Assembly: GCA_009617715.1 (NCBI GenBank)
Contig: VTFK01000023.1
Span: 1,984,001-2,048,000, forward strand
Direction: 5' to 3'
Length of the DNA: 64,000 nt
Source of the DNA: Plectrocnemia conspersa
Taxonomy: Eukaryota > Arthropoda > Insecta > Trichoptera > Polycentropodidae
Under the pieces are notes generated by a model. The model searched no databases and had not been told where the DNA came from. It saw nothing but the letters and a program-made list of their open reading frames with translations. Positions 9,801 to 24,800 of the stretch are shown piece after piece (the stretch's first letter is position 1; every line of letters starts with the position of its first letter). The position numbers and the translations under genes are program-made.

Positions 9801-12800
9801 TATCTTGTCGCCTATTCACCGTGTGACGTCTTTCTTCTTAATATTGTTTATTTAAAGCACTTTCTAATAATAAATTTATTTTTAATTATTGATAAGCGTC
9901 ATGAGAGTTTGATATTTATTATGCGTTTATGTCTGTTTAATGCTCGATGCTGAAATGATGACAGAACATGTGCCAAATTTGACTTGTTTGAACTTTTTTA
10001 CATTAAATAAACTATGCAAATCATTCATGGCGGTTGCCATGACTTTTTTGGTCTTGATCTATTTTTATAATTAATGGTTGAAATAAATGGTGGTACAAAT
10101 CAAGAAAATAATTTATTTTTAATTAGTAATTTAAAATAAATAAAATAGATATATATGTGCACATATGATTTAGTATCTATATACAAATAAATTATACAAA
10201 AATGAAACAGTACTTACCTATATATAAAAATATTTATTTATTCTTTGACTAATACCACTTAAAAGTTGGTACATATTCTCAACGGCATTAACCATTGTTT
10301 AAATTTAACTATGACCACACTTTCTGTGTCACATTCTGTACGTTTAGAAGTGAAAGCTCATCTGGCAATTGAGAAATTCGTCGTACTGACTAGGTACATT
10401 TTATGTAAGTTAAATATTCTTAAATTAATTAATAATATTTTGTATATTAAATCCACATTTTGTAGGATTAGTTTCAGAGAGTCATAGTTCCCATTTAACT
10501 ATATTAATAAAATAATCAATTAGTAAAATAGTAAAATAAATAAAATAATCAATTTTAATATTTCAGTTACAAAGGCTTGCTCAAATATTGTTAAAGTTTG
10601 TAAAACATACTTTTTGCAATCTGTCAAAAAATACCAATACAAGTGCCTTAATGATAGGATTGCTAAATCTCCAGCTGTTTAAATAATATTTGTTACGCAA
10701 AACAATTCTTATTGAAAAAGTAACAGAAAATAGGATTATGTCTGTTTCCGCCCCCAAATCGTCACAGTGGCCAAATGTCGTGAATAGGAACTCACGATAC
10801 CTTTACGGACATTTGAGAGTTCAGATAGACTGGAGAGCTCAGTAGCCCGATCTTCGGAGATGATTAAATTCAAACAACATATTGCAAAAACTGCAAGATT
10901 GCAAAACATTTATTAATTTAAAGTTATTTTTGAGTTAGATAATTTTATATTTGCGTTTATTTTAACATATTGTCTGTTTTAATATGGAAAAAATATATTT
11001 TTAATGCAAAACGAGAATCAGGCGTATATTGAAATTTTAATGTCATTATTCTAAAATCATACAAAATTATAATATATACAAAGACTATATTTAATGCATC
11101 TGTTTGCTTTTGCTGATTTATAAGAATAGTTATTTTAAAATTTTTAAAATTCATTGTGGCGTGAATAAGTTGACAAATCGACATGCATTAAATGTACAAC
11201 AATTAATATTTTGTGCCCTTTTTTCAGCATAGATATATCAGTTTGAAGCCGAAACAGATAGTATAAAATTTCAATAGCCGATTTGTCAAACTTTGTCACG
11301 CCCACCGTGGATATATTAACCCACACAAAGAGTGTGGGTTTATATTCGCTTTTTAAGTCTTGCGTTTTAAAGGTAAACTCACGCAAATTTTATTCTACAT
11401 TAAGAAAATTATTAAGGCATGGTAAAAACTTAAGACATAAACGAAGTTTTACTAATTGATCTGTATTTGTATAATTGATAACAAAAATACAAAGTTTTTC
11501 GGTAAGAATTCTAAGGGTGTTTATTTTTATAGAAGACATAGCTAGTTAGTTATTAATGTGATCCACGTACAGTTTGGTTTCTCTGTGTCTGAATAATCCA
11601 GTCGTCTTCGAAGATTAGGTTGAACTCTGATTTCGGATATTAAGCCGCACTATTTCTCCCGTTTATATCGATGATCGATGTAGCTTCGCTTGGTGAGAGT
11701 TTCAATGATTTTATTGTCTCACAAGTCAGGGCGATGAAGTGCTGACGGAAGCGAATTCCGAATTGGCAGTCTACCTGGGGTGGTTTAATGCTCGCTTATT
11801 TTCTCCACAAAAATTTGATTAGGTACTGTTTTATTTTTTGAATATTTAGTGTTGCATAACCGTGTGCGTCTAATTTGGCAACCCTTTTTCGGCAAAATTA
11901 TAGTCACCGAATTGCCTTTGGGACGATACTTATGTCTAGCTCATCTATTATTATGTGTGGGCAGAAGAAAAGCCTATCAACTCGCCGGTGTCTCAAAAAA
12001 TTAACGGAATTTGTTTTGTGGCGCTTTTAACGCGTAAGATACGACGAGTTATTTCTCATGAATATTGTACCTGCCACATAATTATGGTTAATGTGTTATA
12101 AAAACATTTTTATCTTTTATATTTTTATAAAAATATTGTTATTATATTTGCATTAAGTTCATGCAGTAGAACACATGTTAATTATGTATCATAGTTTAAT
12201 ATAGTCATGCTGTAAATTATATACTTGTATTTTATATAAAAATACAATTGAGAGACTACATGAAACTCAGCCTAGCGAATTTTTTTCTTGATTTAAATAT
12301 ATATCTCTACAATTTTTCTGAGAAGTATTTAAAATAGGCAACTATTAAATAGGAACGGCATTTGCCCCTCCCTTGAATTTGGCCAGAAAAGTGCATGTAA
12401 TTTAATTTAATATTATGAATCTTACTGTAATCAAAATATTTAAAAAAATAAAAAAGCTGAAATGACATTTTCTGATTTTAAACCAGAAATTCTCGGGTTA
12501 TCTCTAAAAAAAATCTCGAATCTATCCCGAAAATATTTTTTAAAATATGTCATTACACTGAAATCATGTCGGAATACATTTTCACCGGTGGATATATATT
12601 TTTGCAAGTGAAATTATAATTTATCTGACAGGTAGTAAAAAGTAATATATAGATTTACATACGTATCATTATTTATTTACATGCGATTTATAAATATTAT
12701 AATACAGTGAATGTGTATTTTTTAGTAAAGTTATATATTCACTAGTGAAGTCCAAATACATTTTAACCAATAGATATACATATATTTCTATTAGGTGCTA

Positions 12801-15800
12801 GTCAAATTATATGCTGCTTTAAAATGTCTATAAACATCTAGTTGACAGTTGCGAAACGTCCATTTGTTGTTAAAACCAAAACCTAACCTACATGAATTTG
12901 ATCTAATGAAAGTTCTAAAACTAATTATAGTTTAAATTTGGGTCTTGGGTCAAGTTAATAATATAAATTAAACCAACTCATCTCTCAGGGGGAAATATGC
13001 TAAATAAGAAGTACAGAGAGATTTCGTATATTGGTCTATAGTTTATCTGCACTTTGATATCACACTATGTTTTATAAATAGTATAGCTATTCTTACCGAT
13101 ATTACTACGGTCAAAGTATTTTCAAATCGAATTTTGCCTGATAACTATCTACACGCATCATGTGTATCAGTGTATCATGTTCTTGAACGCAATCCACGGT
13201 TGCGAACTTCTGACCCGTACACATCGTAACTTTTTACTTGATATTCCGCCAGTCTGCCACCGCGCGCCAACCAAAAGCCTGACTCCGCGTGTGATCCTAA
13301 AATAACCCAGAAAGTTGGTAGTTCTTCGACTGATCCAAAAACCAAACTCGACTATCTAAAGTTTCGAAACGTGACACCTGTTTTCCGCACACATGTCAAA
13401 CGATAAACAATGCGCGAGAGGCACTTCGGTCTCGGAATATAAAAAAAACATTACACGTACATATATAAATAACTGTTCGATAAGCGCGCGTTCTAATAAA
13501 TATCATATTATAAACATTGTGAAAATTTAGTATGTTGACTTTTCGGAACAAGGTTGAGTTCGCCGGTTACGTTCAAGCGTTGATCTCTGTTGACTCTTTA
13601 CACCCAGGGGCATGGGGCGTATTTTAGATAAGTTCTGTGTTGTGCTCCAGAACGATACAAGTGGATCTCGCTCTGCGTCGCAAGCATATTAATCACATTC
13701 ACTCTCGGATTACTCGAGTAACTACTTTCTATTCACGCAAACGGAAGGTCTTCCAAAAAAGCATCGCAAGAACCGAAAAAAGCACTCAATAATCTACACA
13801 ATCAAAACCATAGACTTCCTCTCTAGATAAGTCAAATCGCTTACCATGTCAAAATACATTCAGCAAGAAGACGATCATTCAGATTGTTTCTGCTCGAATG
13901 AAGAAAAGAAACACCATCACCACAAGCACAAAGATCCGAAAAGAAACCACCATCACGAACACGCACACAAACTCACAAACGAAAAGAAATCTGCCCTGTT
14001 TTCTCAAATAACAATTCAAGTGCCCACGCATCCTAGAAACAGTGATACTCAAAAACGGCCTTCTTTGACTCCAGACATCAAGATGGATCCTTCAGATCAT
14101 TCCAGAAGGCAATCAGAACCCGTCGTGCAATCAAGGAATCTCTTTAGAAAGAACATTCAACGCAGAATTCTAAGGAGATCTCCTTCTCCGTCTGCAACTC
14201 TGTTGAGTCCAGGATATGAACAATATCAAAAGTCTTTATTGGAAGTACCTTGGTGCGCTGATTACGGCGATGCTTCCAGTGATGATTTGAGTTCAGAATG
14301 GGATTCAGACGTGCCAGAACAACCACCTCCTAGTTTTCCAAAGGTTAGTTACTTAAAAAAAAAAACATAATGTAAACAGTGCTAAGCACACCAGATAGCG
14401 AGATGATAAATGCGCAAACCTTGAATGCAAACACTTGTTATTATCGCGCTAGCTAGCAAAAAACTTCTCTTCTTCGGATGTTCAAGTAATTAGTAATTAC
14501 ATAGATATAATCATATACGATAACAAAATGGTAACATGCACGTGTTTATTGTATGCATATTATTCTTATGATGGAATGTACGTCATTCGATATTTTAATT
14601 AATAATAATTATATGAAAAATAGTATATATTTAATATTATACATTATTAAGCGTCACACAAATGAGCAATAGTTTTTTTAAAATATAACAAAATAAAACG
14701 TAGTAAAACCAAATTAACCACAAAGTGTATTACGAAGTGTTCAAGCGTTGATTGTGGTTAGTGTTGGCGTTGAGAAATGTATAATTCGATTAATGCTAAG
14801 TAACGAATTAATTAGGCTTCGCTAGAATGGATATGATCTTCCCATTATAATATATAAATTTTAGATTTAAATAATTCATTGGATCAGTGGATACTAATAC
14901 ACGAAAGACATGTATTTGAATTCAGAATTAAGATCAGATTTATTGATTATTTTTAATTATAATAAATTAGGGTTTCCTAGATTTACATATTCGCACGGAT
15001 GAAGATCGTAATTATTAATTAAAATAAAATTGAACTAGGTTGTGCATAGTGACATATGTAACAGTAGTTTATCACTAATACTTTGATTTCAGCATGGTGT
15101 CTTACAACTTAGTAGTTGTTGATAGTGTTTACTTTGTTGTAACGAATTAAAATAGTTGCAACGGAATATTTATAATTAATAAAATTGTTAATAAATAAAA
15201 AAGGCAATTGTTTTTTAGATTATATTTAAATTAATACTATTTTTTAACAAAAGAAAGAATAATAAATTAACAAACATTATTTCAAATTAATAAAAAGGCA
15301 ATTGTTTTTTAAGATTAAATTAAATTAATACTATTTTTTAACATAAAAAATATAATACATTAACCCTTTAAGTGCTCAAATAATTTTCATAAAATGTCAC
15401 GTAATTAGTCAGTGAAGTTATAATTACGATGTTTATATTCATTCTATGCTGCATCTATATTCACCTTAAAGATTAAATATATTTTCTTACTGTATAATTG
15501 ACTAATTAGCTGACTTTTTATTAAGTTAAATTTATAAATTCAGCACTTAATCTATTATTTTTTATTGAGTGTGAGATTAATCCGAATTTCGCATTCAAGA
15601 GCCTGAACACAGTGATTCGGATTTATCCGAACTAACTAACTTTATTGTAGTTTTCAGATTAATACATTTTTAGAATTTTTAACAAACATACATTTTTTAT
15701 GTAGTTATTATTTTGAACAAGCAAAAATTTATTTAGTATCAAAAACTACAGCTGAATTAGGTATTTTAAAAATTTCTTCAATTGAAAAGGTCTTATTTAT

Positions 15801-18800
15801 TTTTTGACTATCCATACCTATTTTTTATTTATACTTCAATTATTCTATAACTTTTTTAATGATACGTAAAAGTATTTGCGCAGTTTCAAATTAATTAATG
15901 CATTTAATTTTATAATTCTTAAATACACTTGTAAAACAGAACATGTTATGTCAATGTCAAAACACATTTATTAATTAGTTTCATACATTTTTTTCTTAAT
16001 AAAGGACAAATATGGTTCCCATGGAAGATTATAAGCTCTACATCTCAACACATACTTATTATAACAATAAGTAATAACTACATGTGGCATTTGACCTAAT
16101 GCACAATAGATTATATTACCTATGGTTCAAAACGAATTTCACATACTTTTAGATGTAATAAATTGTTTTACTTTAAGTGCGAATAAAAATACATATACTA
16201 GGAATATACATATAATAAAATTTATAAAGCACTTGAGAATATGTAGATGTGGTAGTAGATTAACCAAAGCTATTCTATTTTTATAACCCATATATTTATA
16301 ACCCATATATTTTATAACAAACATTTTAAAACGCGCTCTATCGATAAAACTGAATATTCGAATATACGAATACCGAATAAATTTCCCAATTTTTTACTAT
16401 TTGTTATTTATATATTTATTTAATTATTTGTATGTTTTTGTAAATGAATATCTAAAATTATTAAAAATTACTTTGTGAAACAACGCAGGTAGTCATTTTT
16501 TTTATTTTATGCTCCGCTGTATTATCTATATATGTACAATACAACCCAATTGCGTTATTTCTGTTTTGTCAAATTTGTCTGGTTATCTTTATATTGCAAT
16601 AATAATTAACAGCCGAAAAAATAATAAAAAAAACACTTTATAATTGCGGAAGTTACAGAAAGTACTGATATTTCCGAAACAATATTGTGCAGCTGTGGAC
16701 TTTCTCAATAGTTGACATTGCATTTTTTATTTCCTTAAAATCAATACGATTAACGTTTGATTTTAAGTATGTTTCAAGTAATTTATTATTGAAATATTTT
16801 TTTCCATACCGAGTTGTAATTTTGTATGTTCATTTTTAAAATCTTGATAATTTTCATTGCCTCTTTTATAACATTTTTCGTATATTGTCTGAATTTTTAA
16901 TAGTTTACTATTCGATATACGAATAATTGAGAATAACAAATATTTGAAAACTGATAATAATAATGTTGTATTTTATTAAATCAAATGGTATGTCATTTTA
17001 TATTATATTATATATGTAGCCATTTATAAACATAAAGAAATCTTTAAATATTTGCTTCATACATTTACCCAAATACATAATTTCACTCGCGACTTCGCGG
17101 GTTCAAGAATAGCCATCTTTATTATATAAATTTGTATATATAGTATTTTTAGTGCTTACATCTCATGAAATATTGTAGTCATTTAAAAATAACGAGTCCA
17201 CCGACTTAAAAAAAGCAACACAATATACCTAAGATATTACCTGAAACATTGATGCTACAGATAATAACACGCTTAAATTCTTAAAAAACCGGGCCCTGGG
17301 AAAACAATGATTCCGGGCCTCATGAAAAAATGGCATTTTATATATTTTTAACATCGTAATATAATTTCTTGAATACGAGTGAACCCTTTCCATGCTGCAA
17401 ATAAATATAAAAATTAGCCACCGTCGCGACATTTTCTGAAATCATATTTTATGCGAAATATTTTAATTAGGCATTATTATGATAATTTATCGTATGTTTG
17501 CTGCTCGGTGTTGCCATATAGCGTTCCCTCTGCGACGGCTGTGATAGTACTACCTAGAAAGTGGGCACTTTTGAAGGCAATGTTCCGCTCGTTTTATTTA
17601 TTTTGGGTATAAAAAGGGCTGAAGGAACATACCTGAAATACATCAGTACATACATCTCAAACAACTGTAGTTTAGTTCATATTCATTATTTGAGGTCGGT
17701 TTTACTTTTTTTATACATATATTCTTACTATGATTTTTTCATAAGTTGGGCTCATGGAATTTGTCCCCTTCCCCCGTCTTTATACACTTTCAGAGGGAAC
17801 GATGAAGTCGTATTTAGTGTTACTGTTGGTTAGCAAAGGCGCACCTGTCAGTTAGAAGCTTAGATTTGATAACAAGCGTAATTTCCATGCATTCAGAGTA
17901 GAGATAATCTTTAAGTATGCTAAGTATATTCTCATAAACGCAGAAAAAAAACACTGCTGCTGCCACTGACCCTGGCCAAACGAATACATGCATTGTTTAT
18001 GTTTATGTACACTGTCACGCTATCAAGTCAAAACATTGTAAACAGCGCCCGTCAGCAACGAATCGCATGTAAACTAAGCATAGCCGACGTCATAATAAGA
18101 AGAAACCTTCAGAGGAGAATATTCATGAAGCATTGTCGTCGTTCTGGTTTCGATGACGTTCGTTCTCCGAGAGATACGACTTCGTGCGTTCCTTAACCGG
18201 TACCCAAAGAATCTACCCACGTGACTCCAAGCATGCGAATTTCACCAAAAAGATTGTGCGACTGATTGATAAATGGTTTGGGCTTACGCAAAACAACCAT
18301 TGTTGGGCATGTGTGACATCAGTTCTCATTGTTGCTCATTCGAGCTGCGATGCTTATACAAGTGGTATAATAGCAATTTGAAACGAGGATCATCCGCTTC
18401 TTGAGCTAATTTATTGATTATTTTTACTAAATTAGGGCAATGGAAGAACAGCAAATACGGATCTTTGTAGCCCAAATACGACTAAGTGGCTGTAACTTTT
18501 TATGGAATGAAATATAGAGGATGTTGATCTATGGACATTATTTTTTAATATTTGCTGTTTGATAAATGTTTTAATTATATTTTTAAAATAATCATGATAC
18601 CATGCGATATACTTATTGGGTCAATGAACTATAGTAGATAACGATTTATCATAATATTACTATGCAATTATTACTGTATTTCTATAACATCGAACAAACC
18701 GCATATCGTATTTATTTGTAGTTTATATCATAACTAGCTTATTAAAATATGTGCATGGAAGCATATTCTTCAATGAACTTACTTCTAGTTAATATTTTGC

Positions 18801-21800
18801 TGAAAATCATAAAAATATCAAAAAATAAAGTCTGCCTTGTGCGCATATGTAGTAGGCTTTTCCCATCTTTTGGTTGTTCATAATCCAAATATTCGTGTAT
18901 ATGTACGTGTCCATGAAATAGATAAGGCCCGCAAAATAATTTCGACGCACTGCTCTACAATATCTGTTTCTACATAATCTGACTCAATAAATAAATTTAA
19001 TTCGGCAGACCACCCATTGGTTAAGTAGGTTAGTTAGGTTACCGCTCGGGGCTTTAGCTTCAATGGGGTCATTCAATTTTTGTTATACACGTTGTTGTTG
19101 TTGTTGTTAAACGCTCATTGTTCTTATGACAAGCAAAAGTGGTTCGGATATCCACCAAAGGTTCTTGAATCCTGCCTCGCCGCATTATCACCAATTGCAA
19201 AGCATTAAACGCCTCATAAATCTTCTGCTGATCGCCTGAGTTAATGGGCTCGTTGACTTTTAGCCAGCGACCTCGGTGCGACGTTAACCTTGTTATTTGT
19301 CAACTGTTTGATGTATTTGATCAGTTTGACAATGTCCGAGAAGTTCCAGGCATTGGTCAAATGCTAACGCTCGATTCCGTACCCAAAAGCGGATAGAGGT
19401 ACTCGTTCTATAATTTCTACGCCCGTGACCCTCATTTGCCGATTGCCAAGAACTAAACCAGAGGTCATGAAGTACGATTTGGCGCATGTTAAACTAATTG
19501 TGTAGTTAATTAATTGGAGCCATTTTCTCGCAGAGCAATTGAGATCGACAATGGCGGCTCAATTAGTGGCACACTCGGTTTTCAGAGTTAATTCTCTTGT
19601 GCGTCACTTGCGAGCTGTCATGGATATGTTTGCTATTAAATTGTTGCTGCTGTCATCCTATTAATTGACAAGGATAATTGCGAATATAAAAGCTCGTTGG
19701 CTGCGGGATCAACTGTAGGCAATAACAATTCTGAGATTATATTTCAACGTTTATTAAAACATTAATAATGCTATTGAAACTGTTTGCAACTCTCATCAAC
19801 AACAGAAATAAAAAAATAAAGATATTCGTTTTAATCGAGTTCTTAATTTTTTAATTCTTGCTTCGTGCGTTCTTCAAGTAGTCAGGTTTTATAAAGGTCA
19901 AACCACTTGATTTTTTTGCTTCTTTAATTGATAAAAAAATGTACAGGTATTTATAATGTTTATTTTTCAATTATAATTAATTAAGCATATTATTAGCTAA
20001 TCATAAAATGCATTTTTAATGAAATCACTTTTTATTTTAATTTAATGATTCAAGATATAATTTCCTTTTAAATATATAATATAACTTTCCCTCACCTCTC
20101 GACAACTTTTCTATTTCGATTAGCATAAAATGTTGCAGGCATTTTGATTGAAGCCTAAGAAGTGTTCGAAATAAATGGCAGTCGGAAGGAGCAAGGTCTG
20201 GAGAATAAGGTGGATGAAATAAAAGTTCCTTGATTTGATCAATTTCGCTACATTGTCGTGTTTAGGGATTGCAATACCGGTAGTACCGATATCGTTAATA
20301 CCGGTATCGGAGCAAAAATCAACCTTTTTTTTCAAATCCGTACATTTTATTTGCTAAAAATGATAACTCCGTTGCTTAGAGCAACAAAAACGACGATTCC
20401 CATATTGCTTGAAAAATAAAATAATGCTTATTGTAAGGGATCAATTTAAGTTATGTTTTTGGCGTAAGATATCAATGTAATAATTTTCATTAAAATAAAT
20501 TGACGAATGGTGCTCTTTCCCCCGCCATGTATATTTTTTTTAGACGTATGTATGTCCAAAAGAAAATAAATCATGGTCAACTTTTGCCCTCTGAAAAAAC
20601 AGATGTAACGTCCCTGACTCCTGTATATATCATTGTCTATTTTCTCTGGTCTATTCTTGATATCGTAATTTTCTGTTAAAAATTTTTAAACCATCTTTGA
20701 CATTTATGAATATCTAATGAATCACCTACCACTTTACAAATGTTTTTAGTTTTTTTAATAAATTCATATAACATGCAATTTTTATATAAATTGTTTACTT
20801 AGTAAAACCTCTGCTATCGTTAATCTTGGAGCGCAATTTCTGTTTTGAATATCGAAATATGAAGTCAAGATGTGCACCAAATGTAACTAAAAGGTACTTT
20901 TTTTTCTTTCCCTAATAAGATAAAGGGGAAGGAAAGTGAGGTAAGGAAGGAAGAAATCGATAACTAGGTAAATGGCTTTATGCCAAGGAACTGGGAAATA
21001 AAATATTAGTCACTGTAAAAAGTATTGTCTGTTAAAACCAAAAATAAAAAATACATTCATTTCGGGTTTACCAAATATATGAAAAATAGGTCATTAATGA
21101 AATAAATTAGACAAAATAAAAAAGTGCAATGTGGGATTACGCTTACTGTTGAGAAATAAATTATTTTTTTTAGTAAGGTATATAAGTATAGTAGTATTAT
21201 ATTAGCCTTTTTAATTGAAACCATAAGAGCTCAGAATTATTTTTGTCTGACAGTCAATGTGTAAACATAGGTAAAAGTGGCAATAATTGAAAGCCGTTTA
21301 TTTGCATTGAGTAATTTATGTAAAGGTCAAAATAATACATTGCAATGTAGTGACTTATTTAATTTTAAACAATGTATTTTTTTAGAAAAATATAAAAGTG
21401 ATTGTGATTAAATTAATTTAATTTTTATTATTCAAAATATTTTAGTTATGTTTTTATATATAAATATTATTATTGTTATATTTTTTATTTTCAAAATGTA
21501 TATACTTTACACTTTAAGATTTTCAAAATGGTAAAATAATATTATAAATCATTATATACTTTACATAAATTATATTTGAGCAAAATTTTAAAATATCGCC
21601 AGCTTTGAAGAAATCTGTCACAACATAAAATTTATTTTAAGCATTTCAAAATTTGCATAACAATAAAAACATCGATATTTTTTTAATTTCTAACGTGTAT
21701 GGGAGATCGAATTAGTGATTATTATATAATTATAGTTCCGGTTGATCACCACAGATTAGGGTTACCTAGATTTCCTAATTTCACGGATGAATATCGTGTT

Positions 21801-24800
21801 GATTAGTTAAAATCGATATAGGTCGTACATATCTGGTATTGAAACTTTCTAATAATGAGATAATACAGCTCATAAAGAATTAAAAATAAAAAATAAATAA
21901 CACAAAAAAAAATTAAAATGTGACAATTTTTTCATTACCAAATTCTGTTCTTATTTTAAAATGTGAAATTTTAAAATAATAATTATTTTAAATGTAAAAT
22001 TTTAAAATATGAATTATTTTAAATGTGAATTTTTAAAATAATAATTATTTTAAATGTTTTTATTTAAAAATGTGAACAAGACAATTTTTCCATTAGCAAA
22101 TTTGGTTCTTATTTCAGAATGGTCTAAAAATCTGGTAATGACAGTTGCTAATTCATTTAGTTGCGCCTTACTCGTTGTCGATCATAGAAAGTTTTAAATT
22201 CTTTTCAGAACACAAAATGATCTTTTACCTTCTGCTACATTCACAGACAAAGTTAAACAAAATCGAAGCATTTCGTAATATGTTTAAAATAGAATTTGTA
22301 AAAACGCTTTAACAGCATTAGTTCTCCCACAATTTCGTCACTTATTTCATTTTCATATTTGTCTAGCAATAATTTTATTTTAAAAACAATAGTCTCTAAC
22401 TACAATATATCCATTTCATTAAATTGCTATACAACTACAAAAGATTTTTTTATATTGAATATATATTGAATCACTAAGATGAGGCCGGGGCAACTGCCCC
22501 TTCTGATAGATCCTGAAAGTGGATATTTAGAATTTAATTTAAATTGATGAATATTTTTTATACGCGTGTTCTGTATATTTATAAAAACATTCAGACATAA
22601 ATTGACAAATATTTAAATAGTCAGTATAAATATAATTTTTGCTCAGATTAAATATTGTTTTATTCGGTACAAATATATAATAGTCAATATTGATTTTTAT
22701 TAAAGTTAATAACACCTATTATAAATATGTGGTAATAAAACTTTTTTTATAAACTGCATGTACATTTTCAATATTTAACCAAAAACAGAGTCATTTTAAA
22801 TTCTGTATGGCAAATGATATTTAATTATATTCTTTAAAATGTATTAATTTGTCACAAATGCAAATGATTAAAACCTCTATAGCTAAATTGTTTTCATGTA
22901 AGTTTGATTCTCATGAGCACATGTTGTACATCTTGTGTATACGTCATTCATTGCTGTATTTAAAATAAAGACTGTGTGATTTAATCTATATTGACCATTT
23001 GACTATATTTAATATAAATTTTGTCTAGGTGATTTTGCATATATGTTTTAGTTTTTATGAATAAAAATAAATTATAAAAATGTCCTTCATAATATGACTC
23101 ATAGTGTGTAGATGGCATTGTAGTTTAATTTCTAAATAATTTTTCATATTCACTGTAAGAAAAAGTAAATATGTAGATAATGAATTGCCAATATCTTAAA
23201 AAATATATGGAAAAATAAATATTTTTTAATTTACAATACCATATATTTTCACTTGAGACAATTCACAAGTAATTAATTAATGACATGAATGAATCATATT
23301 TATGGTTTAAAAAATTTATTCATACCTATATTTCAAGATAATGTAACAGCATTAAGTAACAGCATTAGTAAATAATGTGATAAAAATATATTAAATTTTG
23401 CAAAATTTTTTTTTTAAATTGTTACATAATAAACTATATGAAAATAAATATTAAAACTAGAAAAGACGATAAATTTATTTACATTTATGCACAAAAAAAT
23501 GGCAGTATTGATTTACATTTTGGTTTCAATATGAACGACATAAGAGTTCAGGGCTTTTTTAAAATAAATAAATAAATAAATAAATATATACAATTTTTTT
23601 TATTTAGCAATTACATATTAAATATACATGGACTGTAAAATATTTTATAAATATTTTTTGGCGATTTTTTTTCTTCAATAATCTTACGCAAAGATAAATG
23701 ATTTATTTTATAATAACTTAGTATCACAAATTAAATTTAAGTTCTTTGTGAATCGCGTTTTTATAATATATAAATTTAATTTATATATTTTAGTTTAAAC
23801 GACTAGCTACTAGCTGGCGCCACGAGCTTCTGCTTCTCGCAAGCACATTGAAAGCTCGCTCGTTTATAAGGGTGGGTTTGGGCTCGACAAAGCATACTTA
23901 CCTGGCGTAGGGGATACCGTGATCACGAAGGCGGTTCCCCCAGGGTGAGGCTCTTCCATTGCACTACGGTTGGGCTGACCTCTGCGATTATCCCTAATGC
24001 GGATAACTCGGGCGCGTAATTTTTGGTAGCCGGGACTGCGTACGCGCTGTCCCGATCTTTAATAAAACACAATAAGACCCTTAGTTGTAAGAAGGGTGGT
24101 ATTTAGAGAGGGATGACTTTCTATGTATGCTCTGATGCACTGGGATCGGATAGGGGAGATTGTATTATTATTGTTTCTGTGATTGAATTATTTTGAGAGG
24201 TATGTGCATTAAAAAAAAATTTTGTTCCATTAAAACAATTGTTTGTGCATTTATGTAATGCAAATCTTCGAAAAATGATTCGTTGCAGAGTTAACTATAC
24301 TGACCAATACTCCTAAGCTGTCCAACATGAATGCACGATTTTATTTCGTAATTTGCGAATTTAATATAAAAGAATTCGTTTTATGGAACAATTATTTTGC
24401 TCATTTAAGTTGTGTTTGGTTAAGGAAGTTATTAACAGATTTTGTCGGACGCTAAATTCCTGATTTTAAGGAAATAATATAAATAAATTTTATACCGGAT
24501 TTTTTATTAGGTAGATTACGATAAAAATATTATCTATACTAAAGGGTCTCAAAACGCGATTTTAAATATTAATAAAATAAGTCATAGTTAATTAGATTTA
24601 ACAATTAGTCAAAGAACATAGTAATATATAAAAAAATCTGTGTACATAATGTTTGTCTAAATGTATCTATGTAGTACATTTGTATAATATTAGTTTATTA
24701 GGGCTGTGAAGTCATTTCAAAATTTACTCCAAAGAAAAATTTTAATGATCAAACTTTTTTGCCAGATTTTTTGTTGTAATTTATGTATTTTATATTAAGC

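Larger units (their letters stand above)
6805..13845 (+). other. IP3K intron between exons 1a and 1b
   Basis: I see no coding exon in these 7 kb. They hold a 26-bp tandem duplication (8170-8219), the hammerhead-like fold-back (8613-8763), a decayed hAT end (12340-12372), a dispersed repeat (12748-13112) and copies of a degenerate family (8081-8170, 11590-11720). The stretch 9550-10050 has mixed composition with several TAATTA motifs and TGACG boxes, and could be regulatory. Confidence 0.5.
14344..23890 (+). other. IP3K intron, 5' half
   Basis: No coding exon is recognisable. The stretch holds a dispersed repeat copy (14915-15056), a tandem duplication (15195-15345), piggyBac-like DNA (15364-15645), GC-richer patches at 17500-18380 and 19140-19720 with no convincing ORF, a (GTT)n microsatellite near 19092, the CCGG-motif fragment at 20267-20312, another dispersed repeat copy (21705-21840) and an AT-rich tandem repeat (21955-22070). 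The GC-richer patches are candidates for regulatory DNA. Confidence 0.45.

Noticed and set aside
17561..17833. 90-codon ORF in a GC-richer patch
   Set aside because: Its translation is hydrophobic and low complexity, with no motif and no splice context. It is more likely chance within noncoding DNA.
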